Of a stretch of DNA of 64,000 nucleotides, positions 33,412 through 40,940 are shown one piece after another. Made by a program: the position numbers and the translations under genes. The notes beneath the pieces are model-generated. The model had not been told where the DNA came from, made no database searches, and saw only the letters and a list, made by a program, of their open reading frames with translations. How positions within the stretch are numbered: the stretch's first letter is position 1; each line of letters begins with the position of its first letter. This stretch comes from CF-13 sp036782775 (GTDB lineage Bacteria; Chloroflexota; Dormibacteria; CF-121): assembly GCA_036782775.1 (NCBI GenBank), contig DAIPYJ010000001.1, positions 124,001 to 188,000 of the forward strand, given 5' to 3'.

Positions 33412-34326
33412 ATGGGAGCCCCGATGGCACGGCCTGAGTACTTCGAAATCCGCGCGAAATCGGCCCTGAATCGCGTCCAGCACATGGGCTTCAACTGGTC
33501 GCTCAATCCCTACCAGGGATGCGTCCACAGCTGCGTCTACTGCTTCGCCCGGGCGCACGCCAAGCTCGGCGACCGCGATCCAGGCGCCGGCTTCTCGACT
33601 CGCATCGGGGTGAAGGTGAATGCACCCGAGCTGCTTCGCCAGGAGTTATCACGCCGCTCCTGGAAGCGCGAGATGGTGGCCTTCGGCACGGCGACGGATC
33701 CGTACCAGCCGGTCGAAGGTCGAACGCGGCTGACGCGGCGCTGCCTGGAGGCGCTGCGGGATTTCCGCACCCCGATCGGGCTGATCACCAAAGGGACGAT
33801 GGTCTATCGGGACATCGATGTGCTGGTCGAACTGTCGCGCCGGGCGAAGGCCACCGTCACCTTCAGCGTGCCAACGGTGGATCGCGAGGTCTGGGCACGC
33901 ACGGAGCCTGGGACTCCTCCACCGGCCAAGCGGTTGAAGGTTTTGAAAGCGCTCGTCGACGCCGGCATCGAAGCCGGCGTTGGCATGGCGCCGATCCTGC
34001 CAGGGCTGTCCGACTCCCGAGCCCAGCTGGAAGCAACGGTTGCGGCCGCGGCCGAAGCCGGCGCCTGTTACGTCTGGTGCAACGTCGTCTACCTGAAGCC
34101 CGGCACGAAAGAACATTTCATGGAGTTTCTGGGGCGCGATTATCCACAGCTCGTGCACAGGTACCAAGAACTCTTCCCGGGGACCGCGGCGTACCTGGCG
34201 AACACCGTCAAGGCGCCGATCGTCGAAGCCGTGCGCGACATCAAGCGGCAGCAGGGGGTCGCCGACCGTCGCGCCTGGCGCGTCGAGCCGCCGGCGCAGC
34301 CCGTCCAACTCGGATTGGCGGTCTAG
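33412..34326 (+). CDS. Radical SAM protein, Rv2578c-like
   Basis: 304-residue radical SAM enzyme. The [4Fe-4S] motif CVHSCVYC (CxxxCxxC) lies near residue 37 in LNPYQGCVHSCVYCFAR, followed by FGTATDPYQPVEG near 85 and ITKGTMVYRD near 125, the layout of the Rv2578c/SplB-related group. ATG at 33412 or 33424 could start it. It is divergent from etfB. The substrate is unknown; SplB relatives repair DNA photoproducts, but the group here is uncharacterised. Confidence 0.86.
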   Translation: MGAPMARPEYFEIRAKSALNRVQHMGFNWSLNPYQGCVHSCVYCFARAHAKLGDRDPGAGFSTRIGVKVNAPELLRQELSRRSWKREMVAFGTATDPYQPVEGRTRLTRRCLEALRDFRTPIGLITKGTMVYRDIDVLVELSRRAKATVTFSVPTVDREVWARTEPGTPPPAKRLKVLKALVDAGIEAGVGMAPILPGLSDSRAQLEATVAAAAEAGACYVWCNVVYLKPGTKEHFMEFLGRDYPQLVHRYQELFPGTAAYLANTVKAPIVEAVRDIKRQQGVADRRAWRVEPPAQPVQLGLAV

Positions 34327-34364
34327 TTTGACTTCGAGGCGTCCATGCTCTACCGTAGCCGCGA

Positions 34365-34670
34365 GTGCTCCGCTGGCTGACCCGGCTTTTCCGGCAACGC
34401 GAGGCGGTTGAGACCGCTTCCCAAGCATCGCCAGCCTCCTCGATACCACCAGCAGCCGCGTCCGCCCCTACTGTCCGCGACGCCGGGGCCAACGGCGACA
34501 AGTCGACGACCGAAGGCGTCGCAGTCGCGGCTGTCATCGAGCCCGAGAAGGAAACCTGTCCGACCTGCGGCCGGACGAGCGTATTTGCCGGGCCGCCAGG
34601 GCAGCGCTTCTGCACCTACTGCGCCTTACGCGGCGAGCTCTTTGAGCCGAGCGCCGCGGCGTCCGACTAA
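34365..34670 (+). CDS. Small zinc-ribbon-containing protein
   Basis: 101 residues beginning at GTG 34365 (VLRWLTRLFRQRE). A basic amphipathic N-terminus is followed by a low-complexity Ala/Ser/Pro linker (residues 18-60). The C-terminal ribbon has CPTCG near residue 65 and CTYC near 83, a CxxC-x15-CxxC arrangement. The gene lies between the radical SAM and nuclease genes on the same strand and may be co-transcribed. It is not recognised as a named family. Confidence 0.6.
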   Translation: MLRWLTRLFRQREAVETASQASPASSIPPAAASAPTVRDAGANGDKSTTEGVAVAAVIEPEKETCPTCGRTSVFAGPPGQRFCTYCALRGELFEPSAAASD

Positions 34671-34682
34671 GTCGCCGCCACC

Positions 34683-35660
34683 ATGACCAGCTATCCGATC
34701 CTCTGGGATAGCGGCGTCTACCTTCCAGACCTCGAGCTCTGGCTGGACCCGCGGCGGCCTCGACGTCGCGCCGTCATCAGCCACGCGCACGACGACCACG
34801 TCGCGGCGCACCCGCTCGCCTACGCCACACCGGCGACCTGCCGGCTCGTGAACCACCGGCGGCCAACACTCACCACCGTGCAGCCGCTCGATTATGGCGA
34901 GACACTGACGCTCGAACGATGCAGCGTCAGCTTCTACCCGGCTGGCCACGTGCTGGGGTCGGCGCAAACGCTGATCGAAAGCGACGCCGGGCGGATCCTC
35001 TATACCGGAGACCTCAAGACACGCCGCGGCTTCACCAGCGGGTCGGCGACGCCGGTCAAGGCTGACGTCCTCGTCCTCGAGAGCACCTTCGGCAAGCCTC
35101 ACTATCGGTTTCCCGACGCGAGCGAAGTGATCGCGAACGTCGTGCGCTGGTGCTCGCAGGTGATTGACGGCGGCGCGACGCCGGTGCTCCTCGGGTACTC
35201 GCTGGGCAAGGGCCAGGAGATCCTCTCTGCGCTTGCCGCGGAGGGCTTGGCGATTGCGCTGCACCGGTCGTTATTCGGTGTCACGGATGTGTATCGAGAG
35301 CTGGGCTGTTCTTTTCCCGACTACCAGCTGCTCGACGGCGTGGTAGGAGGGCCAACCGTCGCCATCATCCCACCGACGGCTCGCCGCGACGGGCTTCGCG
35401 ACTGGCTTGGTGAGTTCCAGACCGCCTCCCTCACCGGCTGGGCGATGGACGCGAGCCTGAAAGAGCGGCTGGATGTCGACGCAACCTTTCCCCTATCCGA
35501 CCACGCCGACTTCGAGGAGCTCTGTTGTTACGCCGAGGCGGTGGGTGCAGAGCTCACCTACACCGTGCTGGGTTTCGACGAAGAGCTCGCCATGCACCTG
35601 CGGCGGCGCGGCCTTCGCGCCAAAGCACTCGCCTCGGTTGATCAACTGCGTCTCTTCTGA
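34683..35660 (+). CDS. Metallo-beta-lactamase-fold nuclease, ligase-associated exonuclease-like
   Basis: 325-residue MBL/beta-CASP-type hydrolase. ISHAHDDHVAAH near residue 33 gives the HxHxDH metal motif, FYPAGHVLGSAQTLIES near 83 the third His, LYTGDLKTRRGF the bridging Asp, VLESTFGKPHYRFP near 128, and FPLSDHADFEEL near 270 the beta-CASP His. Relatives are the DNA exonuclease found beside LigD/LigB and archaeal CPSF-like nucleases. No ligase is nearby, so its partner is unknown. Confidence 0.82.
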   Translation: MTSYPILWDSGVYLPDLELWLDPRRPRRRAVISHAHDDHVAAHPLAYATPATCRLVNHRRPTLTTVQPLDYGETLTLERCSVSFYPAGHVLGSAQTLIESDAGRILYTGDLKTRRGFTSGSATPVKADVLVLESTFGKPHYRFPDASEVIANVVRWCSQVIDGGATPVLLGYSLGKGQEILSALAAEGLAIALHRSLFGVTDVYRELGCSFPDYQLLDGVVGGPTVAIIPPTARRDGLRDWLGEFQTASLTGWAMDASLKERLDVDATFPLSDHADFEELCCYAEAVGAELTYTVLGFDEELAMHLRRRGLRAKALASVDQLRLF

Positions 35661-35726
35661 ACGCGAATCTGCAAGTTCGTTTTGGACTCGCCGTTATGCC
35701 GGATAAGCGCTCGCCGATGCGTGCGC

Positions 35727-35740
35727 AGCGGTTCGCCGCT
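35727..35740 (+). repeat. Leader hairpin before the basic microgene
   Basis: AGCGG-TTCG-CCGCT, a 5-bp stem with a TTCG loop, followed 8 bp later by the Shine-Dalgarno of the 20-codon gene. It may protect the mRNA 5' end or mark a structured leader. The stem is seen; the role is inference. Confidence 0.35.
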
Positions 35741-35763
35741 CACGCAACAAGGAGGTGACGCGA

Positions 35764-35826
35764 ATGGCAACGCGGAAGAAGGCCACCAAGAAGGCGGCCC
35801 GGAAGTCGACTCGGAAGAGCCGCTAA
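35764..35826 (+). CDS. 20-residue Lys/Arg-rich microprotein
   Basis: Tiny gene, too short for usual callers: MATRKKATKKAARKSTRKSR, then TAA. Six Lys and four Arg make half the residues basic, with only Ala, Thr and Ser otherwise. AAGGAGGTGA (35749-35758), an extended match to the 16S rRNA 3' end, stands 5 nt before the ATG, and a strong intrinsic terminator begins 14 nt after the stop, so a single-gene unit is well supported. Composition resembles histone H1-like tails and the very small basic ribosomal proteins (bTHX, bS22 and bL37 types), without clear homology. Likely RNA- or DNA-binding. Confidence 0.72.
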   Translation: MATRKKATKKAARKSTRKSR

Positions 35827-35840
35827 CCAGCGGTCATCAG

Positions 35841-35877
35841 AGGGGCCCTCGACGCGAGGGCCCCTTTTCGTTTTATT
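35841..35877 (+). terminator. Strong intrinsic terminator after the microgene
   Basis: A perfect GGGGCCCTCG/CGAGGGCCCC stem of 10 bp (plus an A-T pair) with the 3-nt loop ACG is followed by TTTTCGTTTTATT. It reads in the plus direction; the minus direction lacks a T-run. Its tail overlaps the stop codon of the convergent membrane-protein gene. Confidence 0.9.
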
Positions 35878-36241
35878 ACGACGTGGTCAGCGCACGAATC
35901 GCCAGCCCCGCCATGAAGAGACCCGCGATTCCGTAGACGAGAGACTGCCGGCGCTCGTCCCGACCACTCGTGTAGGTGGCGGCGATCGGCAGAACGATCA
36001 CGAGCAGGATGCCGTACAACCAGTGCAGCGTGTCGTGCGGCCGGCGACCCCCGAGAAACAGCGTGGCGCCGACCAACCCCTGCACGATGAAGACCGCCTC
36101 GACCAGCACCAGCGCGGAGTTGAAGGTGCCTCCTGGCGGCAGCCGCCGGGCAAAGTTCGTGAAGCCCCACACCGCCACCACCAGCGTGAGCACCAACCCG
36201 GCGAAGAAGAGACCGCGGTGGACGGACACAACCAGGCTCAT
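35876..36241 (-). CDS. Small four-helix membrane protein
   Basis: 121 residues, not recognised. Four hydrophobic segments lie at about residues 8-28, 42-62, 73-92 and 100-118 with short polar loops (FARRLPPGG, TSGRDERRQ). His71 and Trp74 lie in DTLHWLYGI. Its ATG overlaps the Nudix stop (ATGA), so the two are co-translated. No catalytic motif stands out. Confidence 0.7.
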   Translation of the reverse strand: MSLVVSVHRGLFFAGLVLTLVVAVWGFTNFARRLPPGGTFNSALVLVEAVFIVQGLVGATLFLGGRRPHDTLHWLYGILLVIVLPIAATYTSGRDERRQSLVYGIAGLFMAGLAIRALTTS

Positions 36242-36696
36242 GACGCGACCGGCTGAGCCGCGAGCTGGGCGATTGCCGCCTGGAGCGTTTCGCGCGCGTT
36301 TTTGAAGCTGATCGTCTCGGCGGCCGCCGCCGTGGAGAACCAGCGCGTCTCTTCGATTTCTGAGGGCTGTGGCCGTAACACGGCCCGTCCCGTCAGCTCG
36401 ACAAGGAAGTAATGGACCCGCTTGAAGATCAGCCCGCGGCCCCAGCGAAAGGCGTAATCGACATCCGGCAGCTGTCCGACGACGCGCAGGAACTCCTGCG
36501 GCAATCCGGTTTCCTCGGCGATCTCGCGCAGCGCTGTCACCGCCGGCGACTCGTCTCGCTCGATGGTTCCCTTGGGGAAGCTCCAGCGGCCGGCGGCTTT
36601 GATCAAGAGGACCTCGAGGCCGGCTGCCGTCCGGCGGAATACAACGCCTCCAGCTGAGACCTCCCGGCGGGCGGGGCTTCGTTGTGCGGCGGGCAT
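36238..36696 (-). CDS. Nudix hydrolase
   Basis: 152-residue NTP/diphosphate hydrolase. The Nudix box GTIERDESPAVTALREIAEETGL matches Gx5Ex7REUxEExGU, starting near residue 43; it is split here as GTIERDESPAVTAL + REIAEETGL. Upstream AGGVVFRRTAAGLEVLLI is the usual first strands. KGTIE following WSFPKG is like the MutT/diadenosine polyphosphate group. Substrate unknown; housecleaning of oxidised or signalling nucleotides is the usual role. Confidence 0.9.
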   Translation of the reverse strand: MPAAQRSPARREVSAGGVVFRRTAAGLEVLLIKAAGRWSFPKGTIERDESPAVTALREIAEETGLPQEFLRVVGQLPDVDYAFRWGRGLIFKRVHYFLVELTGRAVLRPQPSEIEETRWFSTAAAAETISFKNARETLQAAIAQLAAQPVAS

Positions 36697-36748
36697 CCGC
36701 TCATTATGGTCGGGCTCGAGCAGACCGCCGCCCTACACTGCTCCCGAC

Positions 36749-37519
36749 ATGAATCGCACTAACCAGCGGCTGATGGTGGTGCTGCCGCATCCCGACGATG
36801 AGTGCTTCGGCTGCGCCGCGACGATCGCGCGCTACAGCGCCGAGGGCGCGACGGTGTCGCTCGTGACGATGACGCGGGGCGGCGCGGGGTTGTGGAACGG
36901 GCGCGAGGCAGCCGACCTCCGCCGGTTGACCGATGTGCGAGAGCTGGAGCTGCGCGACGCGGCCGCCCAACTGGGTGTCCGCTTTCTCGAAATCTTCGAC
37001 TATCCGGATGGGGCTCTCGAAAAAGTCGAGGAAGTGGAGGCGGTTCGCGACCGGTTCGTCGGCGACATCGTCCGCTGCATTCGGTCGCATCGGCCGCAGG
37101 TGGTGGTGACCTTCGGGCCGGAAGGCGCCTACGGGCATCCAGACCACAAGGTCGTCAGCCGCCTGACCGTGCAAGCCTGCACCCTGAGCAGCGAGGACAC
37201 TGCATTCGCGTTGGAGGCCTTGGCGCTCGGCCTGGCTCCCTGGTCGCCAAGCAAGCTCTATTTCCAGACGACCACGGCGCCGCTCGCCGAGTCGCTACAG
37301 CTGCCGACGCAACCGCTGATTACGACGCGGGTTTCGATCCGCGGTTTCGAGCAGGCAAAACGGCGGGCTTTCTCCCAGCATCGGACGCAGACCCAGGAGT
37401 GGGAACCGCTGGAGAAGTTCCTCGAGGCGCAGCCTCACCTGGAGGTCTATAGCCTGCTCGGTGCGACGCACGATCTCGGCGAAGATGACCTCTTTCAGGG
37501 CATCGACGCCTCGCCCTGA
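36749..37519 (+). CDS. PIG-L family deacetylase
   Basis: 256-residue zinc deacetylase, the second of its family in the window. VLPHPDDECFGCAAT near residue 12 and EGAYGHPDHKVVSR near 130 hold the metal ligands; LVTMTRGGAGLWNG and FLEIFDYPDGAL fit the LmbE group. ATG at 36749 is chosen over longer in-frame sequence that overlaps the divergent Nudix gene. The substrate is probably an N-acetylated sugar; it is less Mca-like than the copy at 30.8 kb. Confidence 0.86.
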   Translation: MNRTNQRLMVVLPHPDDECFGCAATIARYSAEGATVSLVTMTRGGAGLWNGREAADLRRLTDVRELELRDAAAQLGVRFLEIFDYPDGALEKVEEVEAVRDRFVGDIVRCIRSHRPQVVVTFGPEGAYGHPDHKVVSRLTVQACTLSSEDTAFALEALALGLAPWSPSKLYFQTTTAPLAESLQLPTQPLITTRVSIRGFEQAKRRAFSQHRTQTQEWEPLEKFLEAQPHLEVYSLLGATHDLGEDDLFQGIDASP

Positions 37520-37530
37520 GCCGGTTGCGC

Positions 37531-38796
37531 TCAGGACGCCTTAGCGGCCCAGCGTGCCTCCATCTCGCGGGCGTCGCGCTCCTCGTGGCGTAAGCCGAGG
37601 CTGGCGAAGAGCGCCGCGAGCAACAGCAGCGGCGGCAGCAGGATCAGCAGCGCGAGGCGCAGGTCGTGCAGCGCGTCCGACAGGCGGCCAATAACGTAGG
37701 GCGAATACGAGTCGCCGAATAAGTGCTCGATCAAGAGCGAGATGGTGACGGCGCTCGCGCGCACCGTTGGCAACACGACGTTCTGCTTGACCGCCGTGTA
37801 GGGGCCGTTGTAGAGATAGAGGGACGCCGCCCCGAGCAGGAACAGGGGGATGAACAGCACCAGGCTCGGCATCAGCAGCGCAAGGGTGACGAAGAGCGCG
37901 CCGGCGACGAAGCCCATGATGCCGACCGGGAGATTGCTGGAGGCCCCGCGGCGCCTGGTCAGTCGGTCGGCGACGACTCCGCCGAGAAGCGAACCGGCAA
38001 GCAGCCCCAGCACCAGGACGCCGCCGGCCAACGTCCCCGCGCTCCCGGTGCCGAGACCGAACCGGCGGCTCAGATAGGTGGGGAGCCAAAAGGCGGCGCC
38101 ACCGAGGACAAAGAAGAGCGCGGTCTCAGCCGCGATCGTGGCGCGCAGCGTAGGGATGGAGAGCAGATCGAAGGCGGTTCTCAAGGTGACGTCGCGCGCC
38201 GGACCGGTCGAGGGACCGCCTGCCTCGGCGGCGCCTCGAAGCGGCTCGCGGATCCCGAACGCGAGCACCGCAAACACCAGGCCGGGGATCGCGGTGAAAT
38301 AGAATGCGGCCCGCCAACCCAGCAAGCTGCCAACGATGCCGCCGCCGGCAAAGCCGACCGCGATTCCGACCGCGGTGCCCGCAGCCCAGACCGCCATCGC
38401 ACGTGCCCGGCCTTCCTTTCGGAAGTAGTCGCCGAGCAGGGCAGTTCCCGCCGGGTAATAGCTGGCTTCGCCGACGCCGAGCACCGCCCGAGCAACGAAG
38501 AGCTGGAGATAATTACGCGCCAGGCCCGTGAAGAGCGTGGCCAGACTCCAGATCGTGACCCCGACCCCGACGACCCGCTTGCGGACGCCGCGGTCCGCCC
38601 AGACACCGAAGGGGATGGTGGCAACCGCGTAAACCAGCAAAAACGCGCTACCGAGCAACCCGACCTGGCTGTCGGTCAGACGAAACTCCGCCTGGATGGG
38701 CTTGGCCACAGCCGGCAGGATGTACCGGTCCAGGTAATTCAAGAAATTGATGCCCACCATCACGCCGAGGACGTAGCGGGCGTAGCCGCGAGACAT
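37531..38796 (-). CDS. MFS transporter (Spinster-like)
   Basis: 421-residue transporter with about 12 membrane helices. NFLNYLDRYILPAVAKPIQ in helix 1 and FGVWADRGVRKRVVGVG, the loop 2-3 MFS motif, mark the Spinster-type group, and ARAVLGVGEASYYPAGTALL lies in helix 4. It ends with a short basic/acidic tail (EERDAREMEARW). Substrate unknown. It is divergent from the small cupin gene, 19 bp away. Confidence 0.88.
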   Translation of the reverse strand: MSRGYARYVLGVMVGINFLNYLDRYILPAVAKPIQAEFRLTDSQVGLLGSAFLLVYAVATIPFGVWADRGVRKRVVGVGVTIWSLATLFTGLARNYLQLFVARAVLGVGEASYYPAGTALLGDYFRKEGRARAMAVWAAGTAVGIAVGFAGGGIVGSLLGWRAAFYFTAIPGLVFAVLAFGIREPLRGAAEAGGPSTGPARDVTLRTAFDLLSIPTLRATIAAETALFFVLGGAAFWLPTYLSRRFGLGTGSAGTLAGGVLVLGLLAGSLLGGVVADRLTRRRGASSNLPVGIMGFVAGALFVTLALLMPSLVLFIPLFLLGAASLYLYNGPYTAVKQNVVLPTVRASAVTISLLIEHLFGDSYSPYVIGRLSDALHDLRLALLILLPPLLLLAALFASLGLRHEERDAREMEARWAAKAS

Positions 38797-38815
38797 CGAG
38801 CTGCATTATGAGGGC

Positions 38816-39085
38816 ATGCCCGGCGTGGAAGACAGGCTACGTCAGGAGGCCGACCATTGCTATCAGTGGTCGAATGGTCCTGGCTACGAGTACGCGGTGC
38901 ACAGCCATCCCTACAGAAAGATCCTGTACGTGGCGCACGGCACGATCACCTTCACGCCGGCTGGCCGCGACGCAATCGCGCTCCGCGCCGGCGACCGGCT
39001 CGAGCTGGCGCCCGAGACGCCGCACGGGGCAATCGTCGGACCTGAAGGCGTGGTCTGCTGGGAAGGCCAGGCGAAACGCGCTTAA
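38816..39085 (+). CDS. Single-domain cupin protein
   Basis: 89-residue small beta-barrel protein. YEYAVHSHPYRKILYVAHG near residue 25 is the first cupin motif (HxH), ITFTPAGRDAIALRAGDRLEL links, and APETPHGAIVGPEG supplies the last His. Probable metal-binding; substrate unknown. Its stop overlaps the convergent amidohydrolase by 4 bp. Confidence 0.78.
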   Translation: MPGVEDRLRQEADHCYQWSNGPGYEYAVHSHPYRKILYVAHGTITFTPAGRDAIALRAGDRLELAPETPHGAIVGPEGVVCWEGQAKRA

Positions 39086-39933
39086 GCGAGCTCGAGCTTC
39101 AGCAGCCGAGCGGCGTTCTCGCGCAGGATCTTCACCTTGGCCTCGGGTTTTAGCTGCAGCCCGTCGAGCTCCTCGATCACACGCGCCGGCTTGATGAAGG
39201 GATAGTCGCTGCCAAACAGCGTGCGGTCCTGCAAGCGGCTGCCCATTTCGCGGACGAGCTCGGGCGGGTAATAGCGCGGGGACCAGCCGGAGATTTCGAT
39301 GAAGACGTTGGCCTTGTGCAGGGCCATGGCGATCAGCTCCAGATGCCAGGGCCAGCCGAAGTGCGCGGCGATGACAGGAAGCTCCGGAAAACGCGCCGCA
39401 ATCACATCGAGGTGAATCGGCCGCGCCGGGTCGAGCTTGATCCCCTGACCTCCCGGCTCGCCAGCGCCGATCCCGCTGGTGCCGGTGTGGAACAAGCAAG
39501 GGATGCGAAGCTCGCTCGCCTTCTCCCAGAGACGAAAGTGGCGTTCGTCACTCGGATAGAAGTCCTGCAGCGAGGGATGAAATTTGGCGCCGACCGCGCC
39601 CAGTTCCTTGACGGCCCGTTCCAGCTCGCCCACGGCGTTGGGTTTCCAGGGATCGACCGAAGCAAAAAAAGCAAAGCGTTTGGGGTGCCGCTTGACAATG
39701 GCGGCGACGAAGTCATTGGAGACCGGCGGGCGTTTGGTCGCGGTCTCCGCATCCCAGGCGAGCAGGATGCCGAAGACCTGCTCCTGGGCGAAGTCGAGGG
39801 CCAACTCATCGGCACTGCGCTCCTGCACTTTGCTGCGGAAGTACCGTGCCGCGGGCTCGCGGAATGGGCCCATGCTCCCCTCCAACCATTCCTTCAGCGG
39901 GAGGTGGACGTGCAGATCGACCGCGCGGATCAA
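39082..39933 (-). CDS. Amidohydrolase-2 family (ACMSD-like) metal-dependent hydrolase
   Basis: 283-residue TIM-barrel amidohydrolase. VDLHVHLPLKEWL at the start holds HxH, FASVDPWKPNAVGELERAV near 95, KFHPSLQDFYP near 120, CLFHTGTSG near 150, PVIAAHFGWPWHLELIAMA near 190 and LFGSDYPFIKPARV near 240 carry the metal and catalytic residues. The family includes aminocarboxymuconate-semialdehyde decarboxylase, but specificity is unclear. TTG at 39933, just after the MOSC stop, is preferred; a TTG at 39981 would overlap the MOSC gene. Confidence 0.82.
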   Translation of the reverse strand: MIRAVDLHVHLPLKEWLEGSMGPFREPAARYFRSKVQERSADELALDFAQEQVFGILLAWDAETATKRPPVSNDFVAAIVKRHPKRFAFFASVDPWKPNAVGELERAVKELGAVGAKFHPSLQDFYPSDERHFRLWEKASELRIPCLFHTGTSGIGAGEPGGQGIKLDPARPIHLDVIAARFPELPVIAAHFGWPWHLELIAMALHKANVFIEISGWSPRYYPPELVREMGSRLQDRTLFGSDYPFIKPARVIEELDGLQLKPEAKVKILRENAARLLKLELA

Positions 39934-39934
39934 G

Positions 39935-40375
39935 CTACGAAGCGATCGGTTCGGCGGCTTCGACGGCGATGGGATCGCCAACCCTGATGCGCCCGCCCTG
40001 CACTACGCGGGAGACCATTCCCCGACGGCCGATCAGCTCGTCTTTGAGGCCTAGCCGGATTTCATCCATGCGAAAGCACGGCTCGCAAATCTTGGTAATT
40101 TCAAGCACCGCGGCGGGGCCGAGGCGTAGCCGCGTTCCTGGGGCAAAGCTCATGACGTCGAGGCCTTCGACGGTGACGTTCTCCTTGATGGTGCCGGGCG
40201 TTACGCCGACGGCTTCCAGGGCTTCCAGATCGACTACCAGGACCTGGCGCAGCGAGGCAGGGCTAGCATGCTTGTCGCCTTCGATGCCGAGGCCCGTTAT
40301 GAGCGTCGCCTCCTGGACCGGTTGCATCGGCTCGCGATGGCCGGGGCAGAGCTGGATGGAGACGATTCGCGGCAT
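39935..40375 (-). CDS. MOSC-domain protein
   Basis: 146-residue MOSC-type protein (molybdenum-cofactor sulfurase C-terminal fold). ATLITGLGIEGDKHASPAS near residue 24, QVLVVDLEALEAVGVTPG near 44, and EITKICEPCFRMDEI near 92 with a CxxC whose Cys positions are those implicated in sulfur or Moco binding. A partner for sulfurating xanthine dehydrogenase's cofactor is conceivable, though distant from that operon. Confidence 0.85.
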   Translation of the reverse strand: MPRIVSIQLCPGHREPMQPVQEATLITGLGIEGDKHASPASLRQVLVVDLEALEAVGVTPGTIKENVTVEGLDVMSFAPGTRLRLGPAAVLEITKICEPCFRMDEIRLGLKDELIGRRGMVSRVVQGGRIRVGDPIAVEAAEPIAS

Positions 40376-40437
40376 GACGGCCTACAGATTACGCGATCGC
40401 CGCAGGGCCCAGATTGGCTTTCCGTTTACTGATCCAG

Positions 40438-40896
40438 ATGGCCGACTCCCAAGCGATTGGCGTCATCAAGCATATTGCCGGAGGAGTTCTCTGGAGCGAG
40501 CGCGAGTTGTTCGTGTTCAGCGATCGGCTGGTGCTGGTCAGAGAGGGGTGGTGGCAAACCTGGCTACGCTATCTCACCATGCAAGCTGGCCTCATCGGCA
40601 TGCTCATCTACGGGCTGGGAGCGAAGGGTCGAGCCAAAGAAAGCGAGCGACGCCGGCGGCTATCACCTGAGCAGCTGCTCGCCTCCGATCCGAAGGGAAT
40701 GCAATTCGTCGCCCGTGACATCGTCGATGCCCACCTCTCCGGCGGACGGTTCGAGGCGAAATTGAGGCTCTCGATGGCAGACGGGAGCACCCGGAAATTG
40801 TCCTGGGTGAGCTCGGCTAACAAGTACGAACAGGTGGAGGCCATCCTACGCACTGCGCTGGGAACCAGACTGATCGACGAGAAGAAAGCCGCCTAG
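40438..40896 (+). CDS. Hypothetical protein with one membrane segment
   Basis: 152 residues from ATG 40438 (an upstream TTG at 40414 is possible). AIGVIKHIAGGVLWSERELF begins a beta-rich region, a hydrophobic stretch near residues 45-60 (QAGLIGMLIYGLGA) follows, then a basic cluster KESERRRRLSPEQLL. The C-terminal beta-strand pattern (VARDIVDAHLSGG, KLRLSMADGSTRKLSW) looks like a small PH-like or lipid/ligand-binding domain. Not recognised. Confidence 0.62.
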   Translation: MADSQAIGVIKHIAGGVLWSERELFVFSDRLVLVREGWWQTWLRYLTMQAGLIGMLIYGLGAKGRAKESERRRRLSPEQLLASDPKGMQFVARDIVDAHLSGGRFEAKLRLSMADGSTRKLSWVSSANKYEQVEAILRTALGTRLIDEKKAA

Positions 40897-40940
40897 CATC
40901 AGCCGGCTCTCGATGAACTGACGCGGTACGATGACCGCGC

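Noticed and set aside
35661..35748. Sigma70 promoter for the basic microgene
   Set aside because: TTGGAC and TATGCC/GATAAG elements exist but no pair has acceptable spacing, so no promoter was called.
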